Assembly (NCBI RefSeq): GCF_030272615.1 | Contig: NC_081412.1 | Span: 665,173,352 to 665,237,351, forward strand | DNA length: 64,000 nucleotides | Direction of reading: 5' to 3' | Source: Cryptomeria japonica | Lineage: Eukaryota > Streptophyta > Pinopsida > Cupressales > Cupressaceae | Shown: piece after piece, positions 1 through 9,171 of the stretch | Layout of the letters: each line of letters begins with the position of its first letter | Position numbering within the stretch: position 1 is the first letter of the stretch | Made by a program: the position numbers and the translations under genes | Notes under the pieces: generated by a model | What the model was told of the DNA's origin: nothing | Seen by the model: only the letters and a program-made list of their open reading frames with translations | Database searches by the model: none

Positions 1-1
1 C

Positions 2-121
2 TTGGAGCATGTTTCTACCAAGGAGCAGCTTGCAGATATCTCTACTAAACCTCTGCCTAAGACTACTTTTGAGTATCTTAGAAGTCAGCTAGGGGTTGTA
101 TCCCTTCATGAGGTCAGTTGA
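2..121 (+). CDS. Copia polyprotein C-terminus (end of RNase H), partial
   Basis: An open frame of 39 codons enters from the left edge and ends at TGA 119-121. It contains the signature of the Copia RNase H tail: H-V-S-T-K-E-Q-L-A-D-I-S-T-K-P-L (from residue 3), followed by F-E-Y-L-R and L-G-V. In this family the sequence closes the RNase H domain at the very end of gag-pol, about 300 bp before the polypurine tract, as found here. No frame damage is visible in this short stretch. Confidence 0.85.
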   Translation: MEHVSTKEQLADISTKPLPKTTFEYLRSQLGVVSLHEVS

Positions 122-434
122 GCATGATGTAGATTACATCAGTCCCGGAGCTACTTGCAAAATTTTACAGCAGGATTGGTGTAGAAGTGGAGTTATTCCA
201 CAGGGGGAGCATCAAGTTGTATGTTGTTGATGTTGATAAGTGAAATTTGACATTGTATGTTTTACTTTCAATTTGGCATTCTTGTCAAAGGGGGAGAAGA
301 ACTAGGTGATTTGTATGATTGATAGAGAGACAGAAGAGAGGTTGAAGACAAGGTGAATACTTGGTAATGTAAACCAGGATTCCTATTCACAATCACAACA
401 ATCAATGGTATTGATATTTGTATTGCCATCAATG

Positions 435-448
435 CCAAAGGGGGAGAT
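435..448 (+). promoter_or_regulatory. Polypurine tract of the Copia element
   Basis: CCAAAGGGGGAGAT lies immediately 5' of the LTR start TGTTGG at 449. This is the expected plus-strand primer position. A second purine-rich GGGGGAG occurs at about 203-209 in the non-coding tail. Confidence 0.8.
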
Positions 449-1785
449 TGTTGGCATTTGCATGAAGATTGCATTAATGATATGTTACGTTGTCATTGAT
501 GTCAATTAACCAGTAATGATATTGTTGATATTATTGTAATCATGTTTTGTAATTAGTAGGAAAAATTGTTTTATAACCGGTAGGCTAATTTGTGGAGTAA
601 ACTGTTATTGCTATGTATTGGAGAGTTGAACCGGTAAACCCTAATGGATTAAGTTTTGGTGAATTGGTTATATTGGTTTATGATCTGATGATGAGCTGTA
701 ATGATTATGACACATATGATTATTGTATGAAGAGAGTTTCAAAATGATTTTGGCGTGTTGGTGAAATGATTTTTTTCTAGGGAATGAGTAAGTATATTGC
801 ATGTAATGCAAAGCGTGTGATGAGTTACTAAGTTCGATGAAGCGGCGATCAAGGAGCAATTGAGGTTTTCTTGATTGATGCGCAGATCTTTCTATGTAAT
901 CCAACGGTCATACTTGAACCGATTTATTTGTAGTATCTATGAGAATTAGGTTTTTGTTGTGTTATCGACCTAATTAATTTGTTTTTAAGGTCGATGAATT
1001 GTTTAGTTTTAGAGTTGGCAAAGTTTTAGTTGAGTGTGTGGTTGCCAAACCGGATGATGTATCTTCAGTGTGAGTAAAGGCAAATAGGAGCATGAAAAGG
1101 ATCTGAACAAGCAAGTGGAGTGCTATTCAAACATATCATCAAACTCTTGTTGTTTTCTAGCTCCCTTAACCGAGTAAGCTCTAACAAGCTTGGTGCTATT
1201 CAAATCCTCTAACCAGGTGATCCATTATCTTGGATTTCAAATCCTCTACCAAGGTTACTCCTTACGGGGTATTGCTTCTAACAAGGCATTATAGTCAATC
1301 TCTTAACTAGGTGGTCCCTAACAGGATTTGTTCTTAATAGGAATTTTGTAAAGCTTTAATAGACTAGGCTCCTAACAGGGAGAACTTCAGAAGAGTTCAA
1401 ATAGTTATCTTTTGAGTCTCATCTCACCGTGGTTTTTCCAATTTGGGTTTCCACGTCAAAAATATTGTGTCAAGTGGTGAATGTTTTTTTGGTTATATTC
1501 TTATGGTTGATTTGGTTAACTACTTAATTCACTTTGATATATCATGATAACCGGAAGCATTGTGAAATGAATTTTTACTGACATATGTAAAAGCATTTGG
1601 ATATTTATGACTTTGAAGTTGTTTACTGTTAATTTGTTGTAACAGTCAACCGGTTTATCTTGAAGGTTTTTATCTTAACAGTGATATTGGATAAATAGTT
1701 CTAAGTCTACTTTGAGAGATTGATTTTGAGACTAGTGAGTTTGTATTAGTTTTTATATCTAGTGATTCACCCTTCCCTCTCAACA
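449..1785 (+). repeat. 3' LTR of the Copia element (about 1.34 kb)
   Basis: Begins TGTTGGCATT and ends CTCTCAACA, giving TGTTG/CAACA inverted termini with the usual TG...CA. The start is fixed by the adjacent polypurine tract; the end is chosen from the CAACA terminus and from the start of LINE-like coding sequence just after it. Several ACCGG motifs and the conserved CCGTGG...CCACGT pair lie inside. Confidence 0.75.
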
Positions 1786-1799
1786 GTTAACTAGATTCT

Positions 1800-3950
1800 T
1801 ATTCTTTCATCATACCATCAAGTTTTAGGCTAGTTCTCCAAAATAGTGTTATACCTTCCTCGGCCCCCTTTGAGCTTTTTCACCAAAAATTTGTGGATGA
1901 CACCATTCTTTTGGGATAGGCATCCATTGTTGAAGCTAAGTTTTAGAGGACCATCCTCACTAATTATATAAAAAATCCTTGTCAAAAACTCAATATGGAA
2001 AAAAACACTCTTTACTTTATGAATGCTGATCAATCTCTCCAAAACAAGATCGGTGATATCCTTAATTGTAACATTTATCTCCTTCCATCTACATATCTAG
2101 GCCTCCCCCTCACTACTAGCAAGGTGGATAATTTAGGTTGGATGAGACTGTTGGAAAAAAAATAGAGAAAGTTGGTTGGATGGAAAAGTGCAGTCCTTTG
2201 AAATGTTGGTAAGCTCCATGCTTCCCTATAGAGTCCCTTGGTTTACCTTCTCTCCCTATTTCACATCCTGATCTCCTGGGTTAAGAAATTAGATCAAATT
2301 CAAAGGAGATTCCTTTGGGTTGGAGTGGAACAAAGAAATAGAATATCCCTTGTCAATTGGGAAAAAGTTCTCTATATGAAACTTGCTGACGAGTTGAGTA
2401 TTAGAGGTTCTAGACCCCTCATTGAAGTGTTGTTTGCTAAGATTGGCTAGAGACTCTTATCTCAAGATGCAAAGTGGACCTCGATTGTAGAAAATAAGTA
2501 TTTGAAAGGGAGAGATTTGAATTTTTTGGATTCGAATATTGTGACTAGAGGATCTCATATAGATAGAACAATCTTCTAAAGACCCATGAATTTATCTCTA
2601 AAAGCTCAATCTAACAACTTGGTAATGGTCAAAACATTCAGTTCTGGAAAGAACCATGGATCTCACCCATTCCCCTCAAATTTCATCCTATTTGTGCAAC
2701 GGTCAAAGATGATCTATCTACCAATCTTGGGACCCGTCTCTATTACTATTGGATTCCCCTCTCATCTCTCTCAGAGTGTAAATTCAAAGCCCTTTCAACA
2801 TTCCTCAGTTGAAAAGGTATGTTGTGGAATAACTCCTCAAAATCCTCCATATGATTAGATTTTATAGGAGAGATGAATATGATGTTTGGTTTGGTGTCCT
2901 TTGAAGGATGATGATTTCATGGTTAAATATGGCTTTGCATTCACCTTACCCTCTCCAGTGCCCCTCTTCAAGTGGGACTTTATTTAGAGAACAAATACTA
3001 TGCCTAAAGTTTGTTTCTTCTCATGGACTATTTTTCATGGTAGAATCTTAAGTATGTATGACCTCAAGAAGCGTGGCTTCTAGTTGGCCAATAGATGTAT
3101 TCTTTGTGAAAATGAGGGGGAAAGTATTGAAAATCTTCTATTCCATTGTCTCTTCTCCTAGAATGTTAGATAAAAGATTATTGGCATGTTTTTTCTATAC
3201 TAGACCTTTGGAATAAGGATAATCTTTTGGATGAGTTTATGGCTTCCTATCATCCCCTATTTCTTGAGCTATAGAGGCAGTATTTCTTTCATACTATATG
3301 GTGTTTGTGGAAAGAGAGGAATAATAGAATCCTTAGTGAAAGAAGGTGTGGATGGGAGGATCTATTCAACATAATTATATTTCTAATGTTAAGGAGAATA
3401 TGACTTAGTTTGTGAAATAGAAATATTCTCAACCCCCGCTTCCCCTAGATTGAGCGATCACTAGATCTTGGGATTTGGAGTCAACCATGTCAGGATTTTC
3501 TACCCCTCCTATTGGATTTCATAATCTGATTAAATAGACCCTCCTCGATAACAGTTGGCTAAAGTTGAATTTTGACAGGACTTCCTGTGATAACTCGGGT
3601 TAGGCAAGAGGGGGTGGTGTGATCAAAGACTCATGTGGTTGCTTAATCCTTACCTATGTAGTGAACCTTGGTGTCCAAACTTCCAAAATGGTGGAAGTGG
3701 CCTCAACATTTCATGGGTTAGTTTCTATTAGGGGAAAGGGTCTAAGATGAATCATTGTTGAAGGTGATTCTTGCAATATAATTGTGATGCTCAATGAGGT
3801 GGCTAAACCAAACTAGAAGACTACTTCTCTCATCACCAAGTGTTGTGCTCTCCTTCCTACTTCCAATAAAGTTATATTTTTCCATATGTGGTGTGAGGGC
3901 TATTGTGTGGTGGATAAGCGAGCAAGTCTTTGCAATGGTTATCAATTTAA
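1800..3950 (+). pseudogene. Decayed L1-type LINE ORF2 (RT, zf-RVT, RNase H)
   Basis: Translation shows an ordered plant L1 ORF2 C-terminal half. The RT catalytic box FVDD is at 1890-1901 (HQKFVDDTILLG then a stop at 1917). A YLGLPL motif is near 2093-2110, and K-K-L-D-Q-I-Q-R-R-F-L-W-V-G with S-L-V-N-W-E-K-V lies in 2238-2450. The zf-RVT region P-K-V-C-F-F-S-W ... C-I-L-C ... LLFHC is at about 3000-3157, and an RNase H-like stretch (LNFD ... GGGVI ... VEGDS) at about 3546-3810. RT and zf-RVT share one frame with several stops; RNase H is shifted. The N-terminal half (endonuclease and RT palm start) is missing, possibly removed by the Copia insertion. Clearly inactive. Confidence 0.85.
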
Positions 3951-4159
3951 AAATATCGTCTCACCTGCATGAAATCATGATTGTGTCTCATGCCATGATC
4001 TTGAATGAATTAACTATTAATGATGAATAATCTCAAGATTACCATTTTGGTACTTTCTATTCTTACCTTCTCCTTTCCTTGCTGGATAAGGCAACATGAC
4101 TTAATATTGTTGGTACCTATCATTGTATATATTAGACCTGTTGCTTTTTCAATCTAGTT
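3951..4159. other. Unassigned spacer after LINE RNase H
   Basis: AT-rich, no convincing frame. Could be the LINE 3' UTR, but there is no clear poly(A) end. Confidence 0.35.
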
Positions 4160-5760
4160 TTTGGTTTACCAAAGATGGGAGATGATTTGAACTAGGTATA
4201 ACTTGATGAGTGCACTAAATTTAAAAACAATGTGGAGCTCTCAAGTAAGGTGAATCAAGGAAATTTGGATTCCTATGTGGAGGGGATGATCGACCATGAT
4301 CCCAAACTTTCTATGGCTTTCTTACAAGACTGGGATATTGGCACTGTTAAAATTGGGAGTGTTGCCTTTGTGGATTTTCAAGAGACCATTGAAAAAGTGA
4401 CTATATTGGCCCTTGATAGCATCACCCTTCCTAAAAATCCCAAGGGTAGTTACAAGGAAGATTTCAATCATTTTCTTGAACCTAGAGAAGGGGTTTCTAG
4501 GATCGAAAGCACCTTCAATAGGGAAGAGCTTCCTGGTATTTAGAAGGAGGCAACCCTTATTCTCATTAAGTACTTGACTCTCGATGAAAGGAAGAGGAAA
4601 TTTCACCTTCAGATTTTCCCTATGTTGAACTACCTTCACCACAGGGTAAGAATAAATTTTCCCTATTGGGTTTGTCCTCTTTGTTAAAATCTATTTATAA
4701 AGCTTGTGTTAAGAGTAAACCCCCTCTTCATCAGGGTCTTAACCATAGGTTATATAATTTCTATTTGGTTCTAACCGCCTCTAGTGGGACCCCCATTATT
4801 GATATTGGATCCACTTATGACTCTAATCTTTATATCGATCTCATTGTCACCCCCTCCAATTTGATTTGAGTTAAAAACTTACCACAAGAAAGAACCCTAC
4901 ACGTATGGCCAAATTTAAAATGATTGCTACCATTAAAAAGGACCATGATGTGAAAACCCAAACTGAGGTGCACTCGGATGTAGATTATTGAGGACTTGTG
5001 TTCTAATTCTATTTCATTTGATGAATATAATTCCTCTGAAAAACATGGGCTTAGATTGATCCAATGCCACTAATGTTGACACTAATTCCAACCTTCCCCC
5101 AACAAACCCTCCTTCATATGCTGATACCAATCCATCAAGCTTGATTATGATCCTCACTAATATTGTGAAAGACTTGCATGATTCAATGTGAAAATGCAAG
5201 ATGACTTGTGGAAGTGGCTATTAGGGTATATGAATGTCACCATCAAGAAAATTAATCAATTGGAGGTGTGAGCTAAGGCTAAAGATAGGGCTAATACCTG
5301 GTTGCATGATTTAGATGAAGATAGAGTGTGGATATTTACAAATGATCTTGTTGGCTACATGGGGCAGCAGGATAAGGTGAATGGGAGTATTGATGATATG
5401 GACACCAAGATTAAGATGGTTGGGACCAAAAATCGACAAGGAAAAAAATAAGAGAATCGATGTGGCCCTCAAGAAAAAAATTGAGGAGGATAATCTTGGT
5501 TGCAAGAATGCAACCAATATGCATAATCCCTCCCTGCAGACTATCTAGACTATCCAAGTTGAAATGAGTAGAAAAAGGGATAAGAAACATAAATGCATAG
5601 AGGTGCTGAGTGTAGGTTCAGGCCTCATAGAGTCCTTGGTCAAAGCCACCCCTGATTCTTCCTTGGTGTTCTCTGCCTCTGGGATCAATTCTTGCAAAAC
5701 ATTATCTCAAATAAAGTGTTAAGTTTGTTCCAATATGGGTAGGATAAAAATTCCCCCATG
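4160..5760 (+). pseudogene. Unidentified coding relic
   Basis: A run of protein-like sequence can be followed with stops and shifts. A 103-codon frame (4232-4543) contains HDPKLSMAFLQDWD and GSVAFVDF; its reading continues past a stop into a region rich in L, K and H (4550-4870). A second block (about 5060-5520) has a Pro/Asn-rich linker (N-L-P-P-T-N-P-P-S) followed by a charged, possibly coiled-coil segment (K-A-K-D-R-A-N-T-W-L ... D-D-M-D-T-K-I). I do not recognise a family. Codon use looks coding-like and it sits between LINE-like pieces, so it is probably a repeat-borne ORF (for example a LINE ORF1 variant) rather than a host gene, but that is inference. Confidence 0.4.
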
Positions 5761-6010
5761 TAGTCGATCATTTCTTTCTGCCTTTAATGGGTGGCTGCTC
5801 TAGTTTTTGTGCTTGTCAGTCTCTATCTATTTCTGCTAGTTTTCTAGTTTTGTTGTCGGCTTTTGGGTTTCCCACCTAGGTTTTTGCATTGTTTTAGTGG
5901 GGTATTTTTTGGTTGTTGTGCATCCCTCATGCGCTCTGGGTGTCTTTATGTGGATATATAATGGTACGAGCCTATCTCACTTTTATTAATCAAAACATCC
6001 TAAATAATAA
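5761..6010 (+). other. Candidate LINE 3' UTR/tail
   Basis: T/G-rich sequence ending in TTTTATTAATCAAAACATCC followed by AT-rich repeats near 5975-6015. Plant LINEs commonly end in a T-rich 3' UTR with a short tail like this. No TSD was identified. Confidence 0.35.
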
Positions 6011-7535
6011 TAATCAATTGAATCCTTTTAATATTACCAAGAGTATTAATTAAATACATGATATCAAATATTAAATATTCTATTTATATATATAATATAT
6101 ATATGCGAGAGCCTCTGTTCCTTTTATGGTTCATGCTTTTGTTGAGGCCTCTATCTCTGATGTCTTATCCAGTAGCACTTTTCTCTTTGGTTATTACCTC
6201 CTTGGGGGAGATATGTGGTTGGATCTTTCTCACTTCATTTTTGGTAGTTTTTGGGTGTTGGCATTTTGGCCCTTTCAATCTCTACCTATGTTGAGCTGAA
6301 GAGATTTTGTTTCTGTTTGGCTACTAGGTTCTCTATTGTGGATGGATAAATGTCGGCTGTTGTGCATTTTGGTGGGGTTGGGTTCATGTATTTTGGTATT
6401 TATTGGAGGAGATTTGATGTTCTCATTCCTTTACTCTTATCCTCACCAAGTGTGGGTTCTTCTACTGTGGTTGTGGCCCTTTCTCCTCTTGCAACTATTG
6501 GTTTGTTATATCTAGCCTCAAAGTGATAGTTTTCTTGGGCTAGTTTTAGTGATGAGATCTTTTTGGCAGGTTTTGGAGCTAGTAATGTTTTTTATCTCAT
6601 AACCAATATCATTTATGGTAGAGAGGTTGAGCTTCTAAGAGCTTTGTCTACTTGCTAGTCTAAATTGAGGTTGTGGTGTTTTATATGTCTATTTTTTAGC
6701 TTTCTTGGTCTTCCCCTATTATTTGTAGTTGTAGAAGATCTATGGAGAGAGAACTTTCTAGATTTTTTTTCTCAAGCTTGAGTTGTTGTCTTTAGGTATT
6801 TAGCGGTAGATTTTGTGGTTTTTTGGTGTTTTTGGTGAAGGGTCTCTTCTACTATTGTGGAAGTGAAGTCTTTTTTTTTATTGATGCTAACATGGTACTT
6901 TATGTAGATCTTGTTGATTTTTAGTTGAGGGCCCACATTGTTATTTCCCTAGCCTCATTTCACAAGCCTTCTATAGAGGTCTATTATTTTACTATGGATT
7001 TGGAGACCTTCCACATGGGAATGATTAATGGTATATTTCTTCATTATCTCTATTCCTCTCTTACCTTTCACATTGAGGTGGGTACTTCTCTTATTGAGGT
7101 GGAGAGTGTATGTGTGGGAGATGTTTAGTGTTTCTACAAGGGGGTTGTTGCTGCCTTTTCTTAAGGCCTTAATTGTAAGGTTTTTTATTATGCCTATGTT
7201 CCTATCTTCTTTCATTTCTCTTCTATTGACGGGGAGACTAAGGAAGGGAAAATTAAGCTCATTTATGGTTTTGGGAGCTTGTACAAAACCCATTGTTATT
7301 GTTCTCCTTAAGATGAGTTATTAGGTGGTGTCAATCCTTTTAATATGCCAATGGTTTAGTAATATTTTGATTCTATTGTTCTAGTGTTATCTGTTGGCAA
7401 CATTTTGCTTGTGAGTTTTAAATTCTAATAAAATCTTATTACATGGGCTTTGGGGTCCCTTCAAAACTTATTGTATGGAGTTTCATGTCCCCTCAAAACC
7501 TGCTTTATTCTTAATAAAAAAAGTAAAAAAAAAAT
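6011..7535 (+). other. T-rich block ending in AATAAA and an A-tract, possible retroposon 3' region
   Basis: About 1.5 kb of strongly T- and G-biased sequence on the plus strand. It ends with GGGTCCC-type motifs, a TTAATAAAAAAAG signal and an A-rich tract at 7514-7535. Short frames (6058-6294, 7028-7324) are hydrophobic simply because the strand is T-rich. The ending resembles a retroposed 3' end; I cannot assign a family. Confidence 0.35.
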
Positions 7536-9108
7536 AATACATTACTAATAGTAATTAGTAAATTAATTAATTAAGGTGACAAATACAAAACAATCAACAA
7601 ATTAAATAAGAAATACTAAGTTATATGGTATCAAATATGAATTAATTAAGTACTTAATAGGAAACAAAATATTGTTAATTTGAAAGAGCCTAATAATAAA
7701 CAATAATTTAATAACAAAATATTATTTAAGAAGGAAAGAATAAAAAAATAAGAAATAAATCAATGAAAAAATATCAAATACTAAAAATAAAATTAATATT
7801 AACTAAAAAGGAAACAAAGACCAAATATTAATAGTAATACTAATACTCAAGTATAATATTAAATAATAATTTAAGGAATAAATTAAAATATGAAAGAGAA
7901 ATATGATATTTAGATATTTGATCATGAAATAAAATTCTATTAAAAATCGTAAAGAACAAAAAAAAATGTATTAAATATCGAAGAAGGAAAAAAGTATAGA
8001 AAAATATTTTTATTCTTATGGTTTTTATAGAAACAAATGTATTATATATCACAGAAGGAAAAAATTATAGAATTTTTTTTTTTTCTTATGGTTTTTATTT
8101 ATACAAGTGACTATTAAATGTTCTTATTTTTTAAAATGAAAGGTGGTGAAGATAAGAATCAAACTAAAGGTAAGAACCTTGTACAACAAATTATATTTTT
8201 TCTCTAGTCTAACCTTTTTTTGACATGTCTTTTTTCTTAATTCAATTTTCTTTTCTTTCTTTTTTCCATATGGTTATATCAATAATCTTTTAGACCTCAA
8301 CATAATGTTAAGAAAATAATGGTATCCCATTCAATTATAGGTTAATGTGATAAATTGAATTTATATTTTATTAATTCAAAGTCTTGTGATATTTATTTGT
8401 AAAACAATATTTTAGTACATGTATGTATGTTTATTAGAATTGTTTAAATAACAAAAATTTGGTCCATTATGTCATATCAAAATTAGTACTAAAAAAGATA
8501 TTTTAATTAATTTGTAATAATATATTTACTATTGTATATAAATTTTATATAAATATTTTAAAAAAGACATTACTTATTATTTAAAAAATCTTTAAATACA
8601 CCTAAGTTAAGTTGAATTAGAAACTTAATTTAAATTAAAAATATTATATAATTAAATTCAAGATATATATTATTTACATCATCTTCAATATACAAATCAA
8701 TATGTTAATAAGCAACAACTAAAGAATCAATTATAAATCAAACAATATTCATTGAAAAAAATTCAAAGACAAAGCTTTTAATATCTTATTATGATTGAAT
8801 ATCTAAGAATTAAAAAAATGATGAAAATAAGAATAAAATAAAACATAGAAAATTAAAATTAAAACTTTAATAATTAAAAATGGAATATATAATATAAATA
8901 TAATATAATAAAATTAAATTTAAATAACTTCAACGTAAAAAAAGATATTTTTAATTAAATAAAATAAATCTTAAACAAATAAATACTTTTACATAATAAA
9001 TAAAATAAATTTTAACTATATAACACAGAGAAACGCGAAAGAAAAATTCTTAGAGAAATACTGTAGTAACAATAAACGAATAGATTAGGATAACTAAGAA
9101 GTTGAATA
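7536..9108. other. AT-rich intergenic/upstream region of the RLP gene
   Basis: Very AT-rich with no supportable frame or repeat unit. The last few hundred bases presumably include the distal promoter of the downstream gene. Confidence 0.6.
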
Positions 9109-9134
9109 TTATATATGAATGCCTCTTTATAAAG
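9109..9134 (+). promoter_or_regulatory. Candidate TATA elements of the RLP gene
   Basis: TTATATATG at 9109-9117 and TTTATAAAG at 9126-9134 lie 55-63 and 38-46 bp upstream of the ATG at 9172. The more distal one leaves room for a short 5' leader and is the better candidate. Position and composition are the only evidence. Confidence 0.4.
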
Positions 9135-9171
9135 TCTATGGTCAGTCCACAGGAACTTCGTTATCCCCATC

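Larger units (their letters stand above)
1..1785 (+). mobile_element. 3' end of a Ty1/Copia retrotransposon (5' part outside window)
   Basis: The segment holds, in order, the C-terminus of a Copia polyprotein (2-121), a non-coding tail, a polypurine tract and a full 3' LTR (449-1785). The LTR contains the paired ACCGTGG...CCACGT block near 1427-1463 that is also seen (reverse strand) in the LTRs of the Copia element at 32312-38981, so the two belong to related Copia families. The 5' LTR lies outside the window, so a target-site duplication cannot be confirmed; GTTAA follows the LTR at 1786-1790. The element abuts a decayed LINE reverse transcriptase, suggesting it landed in or beside that LINE. 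Confidence 0.88.

Noticed and set aside
1830-2042. 70-codon minus-strand frame
   Set aside because: Antisense shadow of the LINE RT, whose FVDD box is on the plus strand.
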